From Phreatobacter aquaticus (GTDB lineage: Bacteria; Pseudomonadota; Alphaproteobacteria; Rhizobiales; Phreatobacteraceae), in contig NZ_CP039865.1 of NCBI RefSeq assembly GCF_005160265.1, forward strand, positions 3,310,828 to 3,374,827: a DNA stretch of 64,000 bases, in the 5' to 3' direction. The notes beneath the pieces are model-generated. The model did not search any database, had not been told where the DNA came from, and saw nothing but the letters and a program-made list of their open reading frames with translations. Position 1 is the stretch's first letter. Every line of letters begins with the position of its first letter. Position numbers and translations under genes: made by a program. Of this stretch, positions 8,959 to 17,257 are shown piece by piece.

Positions 8959-8962
8959 TCGT

Positions 8963-9679
8963 TCAGTGGCCGCCACCGAGATAGGCGGCCCGGACTTCGG
9001 GGCTTGCCAGCATCTCGCGCCCGGTGCCCGTCAGTGTGATCCGGCCGGTCTCGATGACATAGGCGCGGTCGGCCGCGCGCAGGGCCTGGTTGGCCATCTG
9101 CTCGACCAGCAGGATGGTCATGCCGCGCTCGCGCAGGCGCCGGATCGCGGCGAAAATGTCCTTGATGATCAGCGGCGCCAGCCCCAGCGACGGCTCGTCC
9201 ATGAGCAGGAGCTTCGGCCGGCTCATCAGAGCGCGGCCGATGGCCAGCATCTGCTGCTCACCGCCCGACAGCGTCACGGCGGGCTGCGCGCGCCGTTCCC
9301 TGAGTCTCGGGAAGATGTCGAACTGCTCCTCGATGGCCGCCGACAGGTCCGCCGCCGACAGGTTCAGCGCATAGGCCCCAAGCTCCAGATTGTCGGCCAC
9401 CGTCTGGTCGGGAAACACCTGCCGGCCCTCGGGGCAAAGCGCGATGCCCGCGCTGACACGCCGATGGGCGGCAAGCGTCGTGATGTCCTGGCCGTTGAAC
9501 CGGATCGAGCCGGATTTCGGCGGCACCAGTCCGGCAATCGCCTTCAGAAGCGTGCTCTTGCCCGCGCCATTGGCGCCGACGATGGCGACGATCTCGCCCT
9601 CGGCCACGTGGATGGATGCGCCCGACACGGCCTGGATCGGCCCGTAGAACAACGAGATGTCCTGGATTTCCAAGAGCAT
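8963..9679 (-). CDS. livF: Branched-chain-type ABC transporter ATPase (LivF-like)
   Basis: A 238-residue cytoplasmic ATPase subunit of a hydrophobic amino-acid (HAAT) type importer. It has Walker A GANGAGKST, signature LSGGEQQMLAIGRAL, Walker B LLLMDEPS and, as usual in LivF, ILLVEQ in place of a switch histidine. The ATG at 9679 is preceded by GGGAG; a TTG two codons earlier overlaps the upstream stop codon. It is the last gene of the livK-livH-livMG-livF transcript. The substrate need not be an amino acid: many alphaproteobacterial members carry aromatic acids, amides or other carboxylates. Confidence 0.9.
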   Translation of the reverse strand: MLLEIQDISLFYGPIQAVSGASIHVAEGEIVAIVGANGAGKSTLLKAIAGLVPPKSGSIRFNGQDITTLAAHRRVSAGIALCPEGRQVFPDQTVADNLELGAYALNLSAADLSAAIEEQFDIFPRLRERRAQPAVTLSGGEQQMLAIGRALMSRPKLLLMDEPSLGLAPLIIKDIFAAIRRLRERGMTILLVEQMANQALRAADRAYVIETGRITLTGTGREMLASPEVRAAYLGGGH

Positions 9680-9681
9680 GG

Positions 9682-11487
9682 TCAAACTCCCGCGGCCTGG
9701 GTCGCCAGGGCCTCGTCATCGTCCTCGTCGACGCCGAGATAGGCGGCGGTCACCCGCGGGTCTGCCTGAACCTTGGCCGGCGGGCCCTCGGCGATCTTCT
9801 CGCCATAGTCGAGCACGATCACATGGTCGGAAATCGCCATGACGAGATCCATGTGATGCTCGACCAGCAGAATGGTGATGCCCTGGTCGCGGATGCGCAC
9901 AAGGAGACGGCCGAGCTCTTCCGTCTCCTGCGGATTGAGGCCTGCCGCCGGCTCATCCAGCAGCAAGACTTCGGGCTCGGTCGCAAGCGCTCGCGCCAGT
10001 TCCACGCGCCGCTGCAGGCCATAGGGCAGGCTGCCGGCGGGCGCCTCGGCGTGGGCGGTGAGATCGAGGAAGGCGAGAATGCCCGCCACGCGGCGGCGAG
10101 CCTCGGCCTCCTCGCGGCGCGCCAGCGGCAACGCCAGCAGGGATGACAGGAAGCCGTTGCGCATGCGGCTGTGCTGGCCGATCAGCACATTGTCGGTGAC
10201 CGTGAGATCGCGGAACAGCCGGAGATTCTGGAACGAGCGCGCAAGGCCGGCGCGGCAGATGCCGTGGACCGAGGCCTGCCTGAGGTCTTGCCCGTTCAGC
10301 ACGATGTCGCCGGCATCCGGCCGGACGATGCCGGTGAGCATGTTGATGAACGTGCTCTTGCCCGCGCCATTCGGGCCGATCAGCGCGTGAATATGGCCCT
10401 TGGTGACATTGACGCTGACGTCGCGCGCCGGCTTCACGCCGCCATAGGCCTTGCTGAGGTGAGAGGCCGTCAGCACCGGATCCGTGCCGCCCGCGGCAAT
10501 CGCCCGGACGGGAAGGGATGCTTCTGCCGCGGTCGCGCCTGGCAGGTCCGCCGGCTTGGCCGGGCGGAATCGTCTGAGCACTTGCGCGCCGATGCCGGCC
10601 AGGCCCTGAGGCATGACATAGAGCGCGAACAGCAGCAGGGCGCCGTTGACGAAATGCTCGATGAACGACCAGCGGGCGAGGAAGGCCGAGAGCAGCGTCA
10701 GCGTCACTGATCCGAGGAATGGGCCTGCCAGCGATCCGGAGCCGCCGAACAGCACGGTCAGCAGGATGAAGATCGACAGGTTGAAATTGACGAAGTCGGA
10801 GTTGAAATACTGGTTCTGCTGGGCGACCAGCGCGCCGGCGAGCCCGCAGGTGGCGGCCGCCACCACGAAGGCCAGCACCTTATAGCTGAGCACCGGCACG
10901 CCCATGGCGCTGGCGGCTATCTCGTCGCCCTGCACCGACAGCAGCGCCCGGCCGAAACGGCCGATCAGCAGGTTGCGGATGAGCAGGTGGGTGCCAAGCG
11001 ACAGCGCGATGGCGAACAACACCCATTGCGTCATCGTGAAGGGCTGGCCGGCGAAGGTCAGCGGCTTGATCGCATAGATGCCCATGGCGCCGCCGAAAAT
11101 GTCGGAGGCCTCCGTCACCAGCTTTTCCACCACCACACCGAAGGCGAGCGTCACCATGGCGAGGCTCGGGCCCTTCACCCTGAGCGAGGGTGCTGCGATC
11201 AGCACGCCGAACAGGGCGGAGACGATGGTGGCGAGCACCAGCGCCGCCCATGGGTTCATGTCGAAGCTCGTTGTGGCGAGCGCCGCCGCATAGGCGCCGG
11301 CCGCAAACAGGCCGGCCTGTCCAAGCGACTTCTGGCCGGCAAAGCCGAGCAGCACGTTCATGCCGGTCGCGCAGAGGAAATAGACGCAGGCCGAGAACAG
11401 GATGCGCAGGTAGAAATCATTGGCCGTCGAGAGCGCGAGCAGCGCCGCGAGAACCGCGATGGCAACGGCCGTCAGCACGTGGCGCAT
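9682..11487 (-). CDS. Fused ABC permease-ATPase (LivM-LivG)
   Basis: A single 601-residue protein joining two importer subunits. Residues 1-305 are a LivM-type permease with 8-10 hydrophobic segments and the conserved FAGQKSLGQAGLFAAGAYAAA. After an Ala/Pro-rich linker (about 306-340), residues 345-590 are a LivG-type ATPase: Walker A GPNGAGKST, signature LPYGLQRRVELARAL, Walker B LLLDEPAAGLNPQE and switch LLVEHHMD. Both halves look intact, so this is a functional fusion. The pore and one motor are therefore tethered, while the second motor (LivF) stays separate. The gene lies 4 bases after livH, so translation is probably coupled. Confidence 0.93.
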   Translation of the reverse strand: MRHVLTAVAIAVLAALLALSTANDFYLRILFSACVYFLCATGMNVLLGFAGQKSLGQAGLFAAGAYAAALATTSFDMNPWAALVLATIVSALFGVLIAAPSLRVKGPSLAMVTLAFGVVVEKLVTEASDIFGGAMGIYAIKPLTFAGQPFTMTQWVLFAIALSLGTHLLIRNLLIGRFGRALLSVQGDEIAASAMGVPVLSYKVLAFVVAAATCGLAGALVAQQNQYFNSDFVNFNLSIFILLTVLFGGSGSLAGPFLGSVTLTLLSAFLARWSFIEHFVNGALLLFALYVMPQGLAGIGAQVLRRFRPAKPADLPGATAAEASLPVRAIAAGGTDPVLTASHLSKAYGGVKPARDVSVNVTKGHIHALIGPNGAGKSTFINMLTGIVRPDAGDIVLNGQDLRQASVHGICRAGLARSFQNLRLFRDLTVTDNVLIGQHSRMRNGFLSSLLALPLARREEAEARRRVAGILAFLDLTAHAEAPAGSLPYGLQRRVELARALATEPEVLLLDEPAAGLNPQETEELGRLLVRIRDQGITILLVEHHMDLVMAISDHVIVLDYGEKIAEGPPAKVQADPRVTAAYLGVDEDDDEALATQAAGV

Positions 11488-11491
11488 CGGA

Positions 11492-12415
11492 TCAGACCTT
11501 GTCGAGGGAGCGCGACCCGAACAGCCCGTTCGGGAAGATCGCCAGCACCAGGATGATCAGCAGGAACACGACGATCTCGCGCCATTGCGCCTGCCAGAGC
11601 GCGACGCCCTGTTCGAGCACGCCGAGCATGAAGCCGCCGAGGATGCAGCCGCGCGGATTGTCGAGCCCGCCGAGGATCGCACCCGAGAAGGCCTTCAGCG
11701 CGATGCCCATGCCGAGGAACAGGGACGCCGACGAGATCGGCGCAACCATGAGACCGCCGACGCCGGCGAGCAGGCTGGAGAGCGCGAAGGCCCCCAGCAT
11801 GATCGCGGTGACATTGATGCCCATGAGCGCCGCGACGGAGGGGCTGTGGGCAACCGCCCGCATCGCCTTGCCGAGCCGGGTGCGGCGCATCACCAGGTCA
11901 AGCCCCGCCATGAGGGCAACCGACACGACCAGCACGACGATTTCCTGCGGGCGGACGCCGATACCGGCGATCCGGATGACATCGTCGCCGAAGGGCGAGG
12001 GGACATTGACCGGGGCGGGGCCCCAGACGACGAGGCCAAGGCTCTGCAGGATCGTGCCGAACCCGATCGTGCTCATGATCCAGGCCATGCCGGGCTTCCC
12101 GGCAAAGGGCTTAACCGCCATGACGAACAGAAGGATGCCGAGCACGGCCATCACCACGCCGACGGCGATGACCGCCGCCGGGAAATTGATCCCGGCAGAC
12201 GCCCCCTGATTGAGAGAACTCATCGGACCCGAAGCGCCGCTCAGGAGATAAAGGGCGGTGACACCGACAAAGGCGCCGATGCCAACAAACTCGCCCTGGG
12301 CGAAGTTCAGCGTCTTGGTTGTGGTGAAGGTGATGCTGAAACCGAGCGCGATCAGGGCATAGATGCCACCGACGGCAAGGCCGCTCACGAGGGCCTGAAG
12401 AGAGGTGGCCAGCAC
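11492..12415 (-). CDS. livH: Branched-chain-type ABC transporter permease (LivH-like)
   Basis: A 307-residue inner-membrane permease of the HAAT family, with the typical N-terminus LATSLQALVSGLAVGGIYAL and the conserved GLDNPRGCILGGFMLG near the cytoplasmic coupling region. I place the start at a GTG (12415), because GGGGGA precedes it by five bases and the protein then begins like other LivH proteins; longer reading to 12478 would use a TTG inside a hairpin. It pairs with the LivM half of the neighbouring fusion to form the channel. Confidence 0.88.
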   Translation of the reverse strand: MLATSLQALVSGLAVGGIYALIALGFSITFTTTKTLNFAQGEFVGIGAFVGVTALYLLSGASGPMSSLNQGASAGINFPAAVIAVGVVMAVLGILLFVMAVKPFAGKPGMAWIMSTIGFGTILQSLGLVVWGPAPVNVPSPFGDDVIRIAGIGVRPQEIVVLVVSVALMAGLDLVMRRTRLGKAMRAVAHSPSVAALMGINVTAIMLGAFALSSLLAGVGGLMVAPISSASLFLGMGIALKAFSGAILGGLDNPRGCILGGFMLGVLEQGVALWQAQWREIVVFLLIILVLAIFPNGLFGSRSLDKV

Positions 12416-12457
12416 GATATTCCCCCGGGAGACGGAAATGGGTCGTTCTGAGAATGC

Positions 12458-12485
12458 GCCCGGCCTGCTTGTCCGCAAGCCGGGC
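12458..12485 (-). other. Intercistronic hairpin between livK and livH
   Basis: Inverted repeat GCCCGGC (12458-12464) and GCCGGGC (12479-12485) in the 83-base gap. No T-run follows on the minus strand, so it is not a classical terminator. It more likely stabilises or partly attenuates the transcript, so that the binding protein is made in excess over the membrane parts, as is common in importer operons. Confidence 0.5.
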
Positions 12486-12498
12486 GAAGGGCCAAGGG

Positions 12499-13713
12499 TC
12501 AGCCCTTGAAGTCGTCGGCCTTCAGGCTCTCGATCACCGGATCGGTGAAGGCGGCGAGCTTGCCACCGCGCCAGCAGGTCCAGCGCTGGTCGGCGGCGCC
12601 GAGCGCGTCGTGATCCGCCTTGGAGAAGGGCTTGGTGTAGGTCTTGGCATAGCCCTCGTAAGTGCCCTGGAGGTCTTCCAGCGCGGCACGCACCTTCGGG
12701 CCCTCGGTCGAGCCGGCCTGCTTGATGGCGAGCGCCAGCAGCATGGTCGCGTCATAGCCGTGGACGGCAAACGAGAAGGCGGAATCGGCGTCGAGCTTCG
12801 GCCGGATGCGATCGAACAGCGCCTGCTGGCGGGCCGTGCGGGTCTCCGACACGGTGCGCAGGAAGATCGGCTTTTCTGCAAGGGCCGGACCGGATGCGTT
12901 GATGAAGGACAGGTTGTCGGCCGCCCAGCTGGTCAGGGTGATCGGGAAATAGTTGATCTTGTCCATCGAGCGCATGAGCTGGCCGATCGGCGTGCCCTGG
13001 GCCCAGACCAGCGCGGTGTCGACACCGGCTGCCTTGAGCTTGGCAAGCTGCGAGGTCATGTCGGTGTCGGCAACGTTGAACTTCTCGTTGGCATGGACCT
13101 GCATGCCCTGGGCGGCCGCCACCTCGACGAGGTCCTTCAGGCCACCCTGGCCGTAGCCGGTGGTCTCTGTCAGGAAACCGATCTTCTTGGTGTTCGGATT
13201 CTTCTTGGCATAGCCCATCAGGGCCACGACCTGTGTGCGGTCGACGCTGCCGACGCGGAACATGTAATTGTCGGCGCCAGCGCTCACCGGCTTGGTGATG
13301 TCGGTGGCTGACCCGATGCAGCCCATCACCGGAATGCGCTTCTGGTTGGGAATGTGCTTCCAGGCCAGCGCGTTGCCGGAATTGGTCGGGCCGAACACCG
13401 CCACAACCTTCTCGTTGTCGATCAGGTCGCTCATGTTCTGGATCGACTTCGGCGGCTGCGAGAGGTCGTCACGCGACACCAGCGTGAACGGCGCCGGTGT
13501 GATGTTCAGCTTGGCGGCATCTTCCATCGCGGCCTGGATGCCGACGACGGCGGCACGGCCTGACTGGGCCGAAGGCGAGGCCGACAGGTCGCCATTGAAG
13601 CCGATCTTGATCGGATCGGCGGCAAAGGCGGCGCGGCCCGAGAGCGAGATGGCGGGGGCGGCGGCGAGACCGGCGACGACGTGGCGCCGGCTGAGCTTCG
13701 GGGTGCTGGTCAT
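12499..13713 (-). CDS. livK: Periplasmic binding protein of Liv-type importer
   Basis: A 404-residue type I periplasmic binding protein (LivK/AmiC-like fold) that should deliver substrate to the LivH/LivM channel. The N-terminus carries SRRHVVAGLAAAPA and an AFAA cleavage site, a probable twin-arginine signal. The ligand-domain opening PIKIGFNGDLSASPSAQSGR and the later FGPTNSGNALAW are characteristic. An exceptionally good AGGAGGAAAC precedes the ATG at 13713. It is the first gene of the importer transcript and divergent from the SDR-led catabolic operon, so the imported compound is plausibly the substrate of that operon. Confidence 0.9.
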   Translation of the reverse strand: MTSTPKLSRRHVVAGLAAAPAISLSGRAAFAADPIKIGFNGDLSASPSAQSGRAAVVGIQAAMEDAAKLNITPAPFTLVSRDDLSQPPKSIQNMSDLIDNEKVVAVFGPTNSGNALAWKHIPNQKRIPVMGCIGSATDITKPVSAGADNYMFRVGSVDRTQVVALMGYAKKNPNTKKIGFLTETTGYGQGGLKDLVEVAAAQGMQVHANEKFNVADTDMTSQLAKLKAAGVDTALVWAQGTPIGQLMRSMDKINYFPITLTSWAADNLSFINASGPALAEKPIFLRTVSETRTARQQALFDRIRPKLDADSAFSFAVHGYDATMLLALAIKQAGSTEGPKVRAALEDLQGTYEGYAKTYTKPFSKADHDALGAADQRWTCWRGGKLAAFTDPVIESLKADDFKG

Positions 13714-14042
13714 GTTTCCTCCTGCCGACGAGCCGGCTTTTTGCGCATCCGAACCGTCGCCCGTGGGGGCTTCTGGCAGATCGGGGACAGGACGGAGCTT
13801 TGGCGTGGAGGGCCCGCGCCTTTGCATTCACTCCCGGACCCGATCTTGTTGTTTTTGGCGTTGACGACGATCGGTTCAATTTTGTTAGCAATAGGCGAAG
13901 GCCTACGCAACCGACAAATCCGAGGCAAGTGGATTCGTCCCTTGCGAACTTGCTCGCCATATGAATAAGTCTGAGCCAACGGGTGGCCGGCGGCTCATGG
14001 AGCTCACGGCATCAAGAAAACGATATTCCGGGAAACGTCATC
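13714..14042. promoter_or_regulatory. Divergent promoter region, livK / SDR operon
   Basis: An AT-richer 329-base gap (especially 13845-13970). It contains the dyad TAGGC (13892-13896) GAAG GCCTA (13901-13905), extended imperfectly by TTTGT (13881 area) and ACAAA (13914 area). Such a dyad between divergent transport and catabolic operons is where a regulator such as the nearby IclR protein would bind; that assignment is inference. No gene is seen here. Confidence 0.4.
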
Positions 14043-14792
14043 ATGCTGCTGGATGGGCGCGTCGCCATCGTCACCGGGGCTGGCCAAGGCAATGGCGAGG
14101 CGATTGCTCTCGGCCTTGCCCGCGAAGGCGCGATCATTGTTGCGACCGATATCGACCCGGCGACCGCTGCCCGTACCGCGGAGCGGATCGTGGCCGAAGG
14201 CGGCAAGGCGACGTCGCATCGCCTCGATGTTGCCGATAGCGCGGCCTGCCGGGCTCTGGCGTCGGAGATCGCCACCTCGGGCCAGAGCGTCTCGCTGGTG
14301 GTCAACAATGCCGGCATCTGCCCGCGTCACACGCTCGACAGTCCCGATCTCGAGCGGATGTGGGACGCCGCGATGGACATCAACCTGCGCGGCACGCTCA
14401 ACGTCTCGCTGGCCTTTCTCGGTCAACTCCGCGCAACCAAGGGGACGATCGTCAACATCGCCTCCATCGCGTCCTTCGTCTCGACCGCGACCTCGGTCAG
14501 CTATCCCGTGTCGAAGGCGGGCGTGAAGGCGCTGACCCAGAACATGGCGCACGAACTCGCCAAGGAGGGCATCCGCGTCAATGCCGTGGCGCCCGGCACC
14601 ATCGCCACCGCCATGACGGAGGCGACCCGCAACAATCCCGAGCGGTCCGAGCGGTTTCTCGCCCGCATCCCGATGGGCCGCTATGGCGAGCCCGAGGAAC
14701 TGGTCGGTCCCGTCGTGTTCCTGGCCTCGGCCATGTCCAGCTATGTCACCGGCACGACGCTTGTCGTCGACGGCGGCTATCTCGCGCTGTGA
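14043..14792 (+). CDS. SDR-family oxidoreductase
   Basis: A 249-residue classical short-chain dehydrogenase/reductase. The nucleotide-binding motif TGAGQGNGEAIA is near the N-terminus, NNAG follows at about residue 85, and the catalytic Ser...Tyr-x-x-x-Lys occurs as SIASFVSTATSVSYPVSK. The C-terminal GTTLVVDGGYLAL is typical. An Asp after the second strand (TDIDP) suggests NAD(H) preference. The ATG at 14043 has GGGAA upstream; a GTG at 13983 is an alternative. It heads the operon with the EthD, flavin dehydrogenase and MBL genes and probably oxidises an alcohol intermediate. The true substrate is unknown. Confidence 0.87.
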   Translation: MLLDGRVAIVTGAGQGNGEAIALGLAREGAIIVATDIDPATAARTAERIVAEGGKATSHRLDVADSAACRALASEIATSGQSVSLVVNNAGICPRHTLDSPDLERMWDAAMDINLRGTLNVSLAFLGQLRATKGTIVNIASIASFVSTATSVSYPVSKAGVKALTQNMAHELAKEGIRVNAVAPGTIATAMTEATRNNPERSERFLARIPMGRYGEPEELVGPVVFLASAMSSYVTGTTLVVDGGYLAL

Positions 14793-14803
14793 GCGCCCCC
14801 GCC

Positions 14804-15487
14804 ATGATCGTCAGGATGGGCCTTCTCACCAGGCGGCCAGACGTGCCGGTGGATGCGTTCCGACGCCATTGGCGCGACGTTCACGGACCGCTTGCGGCCG
14901 AATTTCCGGGTTTGCGCGCCTATCATCAGAACCATGTCGTCGATCGCCGACACCTCGCCATCGACCACAAGGGTGGCCAATGGGACATTGACGGGATTTC
15001 GGAGCTCTGGTTCGACGACGAAGCGGCCATGCGCGCAGCGATCGCGTCGCCTGCCTACCGGCCGATTGTCGAGGATTCGCCCGAATTTCTCAGCGACACG
15101 CGCGTTCTTGTGGCGCGGCAGACGACCGTCGTCCCCCCAGCCGATGGTCCGTTGATCAAGCGCATGTCGCTTCTGAAGCGCCGGCCCGACATCAGCGCCG
15201 AGCGTTTCGCCCACGAATGGCAGGTCATCCACGCACCATTGATCGCGGCCTTTCCGGGGATCGCGGGCTATCGGCAGAATCTCGTTGTCGACCGTGAGGG
15301 TGTGCCCGGCGCATCGTCACCCTATGAGGCCGTGCCGGTCGATGGCGTCGTGGAGTTGTGGTTCCGCAGCGAGGCGGACCTCGTTGCTGCCTTCCGCTCG
15401 CCCGCGGCTGACAGGTCGCAAGCCCAAGCGCTCGACTTTATCGACGAAATTACTCCCTTCCTTGTCGAGGTTCATCATGTCGTCTGA
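14804..15487 (+). CDS. Tandem EthD-domain protein
   Basis: A 227-residue protein made of two EthD-like (ferredoxin-like dimeric alpha-beta barrel) repeats. Repeat one starts IVRMGLLTRRPDVPVDAFRR (about residues 2-100) and repeat two LIKRMSLLKRRPDISAERFA (about 115-220). They align along their length, including HGPLAAEFPGLRAY and HAPLIAAFPGIAGY, so the protein is an internal duplication mimicking the usual dimer. EthD proteins accompany oxidative degradation of ethers, quinones and polycyclics. A GTG at 14789 overlapping the SDR stop codon is an alternative start. The 3' end overlaps the flavin dehydrogenase start by 11 bases, so translation is likely coupled. Confidence 0.83.
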   Translation: MIVRMGLLTRRPDVPVDAFRRHWRDVHGPLAAEFPGLRAYHQNHVVDRRHLAIDHKGGQWDIDGISELWFDDEAAMRAAIASPAYRPIVEDSPEFLSDTRVLVARQTTVVPPADGPLIKRMSLLKRRPDISAERFAHEWQVIHAPLIAAFPGIAGYRQNLVVDREGVPGASSPYEAVPVDGVVELWFRSEADLVAAFRSPAADRSQAQALDFIDEITPFLVEVHHVV

Positions 15488-17222
15488 CAGCAAGCCGATG
15501 GCGGCTGCACCCAAGCGGGTCGAATGCGATGTGCTGGTCGTTGGTTCCGGCGCCGGGGGCCTCGCCGCAGCCGTCGCTGCCGCCGCCCGCGGCCTCAAGG
15601 TGATCGTCGCCGAAAAGGCGCCCTATGTCGGCGGCACGACGGCTTTGTCCGGCGGCTTCATGTGGGTGCCCAACAACCCGATCTCGAAAGCCGACGGCAT
15701 TGTCGACAGCGTCGAGGAGGCCCGCACCTATCTGCGCCACGAGGCCGGCAACCACTTCAACGCCGATTGTGTCGATTCCTTCCTCGCCACCGGCCCCGAG
15801 GCGATAGACTTCTTCGAGACCAAGACCAAGGTCCAGTTCGAGCCGGCCTCCGCCTTTTCGGACTATCACCCGACCGCACCGGGGGGCCGCTCGGGCGGCC
15901 GCTCGATCAAGGCGCGGAACTTCGCCGGCCAGGAACTGGGGCCGGAACTGAAGCGCCTGCGCCCGCCGCTGCCGGAGCTCACCTTCGTCGGCCTGATGAT
16001 CGGCTCGGGCCCCGAGTTGAAGCACTTCTTCAACGTGACCCGCTCGGTCGCCTCCGCCGCCTATGTTGCGAAGCGGCTTGTCAGCCACGCCCGCGATCTC
16101 GCCTTCAATGGCCGCGGCATGCTGCTCACCAACGGCAATGCGCTGGCGGCCCGGCTGTTTCGCTCAGCCCTCGACTTTGGCGCCGAGGTCTGGACCGATG
16201 CGCCGGTCGAGCGGCTGATCCGGGTCAATGGCGCGGTGACCGGCGCGATCGTCGGCACCAAGGACGGCGAGGTCGAGGTCATCACCCACCGTGGGGTGGT
16301 GCTGGCAGCCGGCGGCTTTCCGCAGGACAAGGCCCGCCGCCGCGCCATGTTCCCGCACGACCGCGACAATACCGGCCATTATTCCCCGGCGCCCGAGACC
16401 AATACGGGCGATGGTCTGGCGCTCGGCGAGACAGCCGGTGGGCTGGTCGAGAACGGCTATCCCAATGCCGCCGCCTGGGTGCCGGTGTCGCGCGTGCCGC
16501 GCAGCGATGGCACTTTCGGGGTATTTCCCCACTTCATCGACCGCGCCAAGCCCGGCCTCATCGCCGTGCTGCCCAATGGCCGGCGCTTCGTCAACGAGGC
16601 CAATTCCTATCACGACTTCTGCCAGGCGCTGTTCGCCGCAGGCGAACCGAACAAGCCGGCCCACGCCTTCCTGATCGTCGACCGGCCCTTCCTGCGCCGC
16701 TTCGGCCTGGGCTTCGTCAAGCCGTTTCCGGTGCCGGTCGGGCCGCAGGTCCGCTCCGGCTATCTCAAGACCGGAGGCACCATCCGCGATCTCGCCGCCA
16801 ATGCCGGGATCGATCCCGCCGGGCTGGAGGCGACCATCGCCGAATGGAACCGCGACATGGCAAACGGCGAGGACCATGCCTTCGGCAAGGGCTCCACCGC
16901 CTATAACCGCTTCAACGGCGATCCGGAGTGGCAGCCCAATCCATGCCTTGCCCCCATCGAGACCGGGCCGTTCTATGCGGTCGAGGTGGTGGTCGGCGAT
17001 CTCGGCACCTTCGCGGGCCTCAAGACCGACGGCGATGCCCGTGTGCTCGATGGCGCCGGCCGGCCGATCCCCGGCCTCTATGCCAGCGGCAATGACATGG
17101 CGAGCATCATGGGCGGCAATTATCCAGGCGGAGGCATCACGCTCGGCCCGGCGCTCACCTTCGGCTACATTGCAGCCCGACACATGGCCGGCGCTACCGC
17201 TGCCGACCTCACCGCGGCCTGA
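15477..17222 (+). CDS. FAD-dependent 3-ketosteroid-dehydrogenase-like protein
   Basis: A 581-residue flavoprotein of the fumarate reductase / 3-ketosteroid delta-1-dehydrogenase (FAD_binding_2) family. The Rossmann motif GSGAGGLAAAVAAAARGLKV occurs near residue 22, followed by EKAPYVGGTTALSGG, where the FAD ring binds. The C-terminal MGGNYPGGGITLGPALTFGY closes the FAD site. Such enzymes introduce a C=C bond next to a carbonyl in steroids or other alicyclic ketones. No steroid genes surround it, so the real substrate may be a smaller cyclic ketone or lactone. GAGG precedes the ATG at 15477. A sub-family label beyond KstD-like is not justified. Confidence 0.85.
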   Translation: MSSDSKPMAAAPKRVECDVLVVGSGAGGLAAAVAAAARGLKVIVAEKAPYVGGTTALSGGFMWVPNNPISKADGIVDSVEEARTYLRHEAGNHFNADCVDSFLATGPEAIDFFETKTKVQFEPASAFSDYHPTAPGGRSGGRSIKARNFAGQELGPELKRLRPPLPELTFVGLMIGSGPELKHFFNVTRSVASAAYVAKRLVSHARDLAFNGRGMLLTNGNALAARLFRSALDFGAEVWTDAPVERLIRVNGAVTGAIVGTKDGEVEVITHRGVVLAAGGFPQDKARRRAMFPHDRDNTGHYSPAPETNTGDGLALGETAGGLVENGYPNAAAWVPVSRVPRSDGTFGVFPHFIDRAKPGLIAVLPNGRRFVNEANSYHDFCQALFAAGEPNKPAHAFLIVDRPFLRRFGLGFVKPFPVPVGPQVRSGYLKTGGTIRDLAANAGIDPAGLEATIAEWNRDMANGEDHAFGKGSTAYNRFNGDPEWQPNPCLAPIETGPFYAVEVVVGDLGTFAGLKTDGDARVLDGAGRPIPGLYASGNDMASIMGGNYPGGGITLGPALTFGYIAARHMAGATAADLTAA

Positions 17223-17257
17223 CCGGCTGTCATTTCAGATTTCAAGGACCCCCAGCC

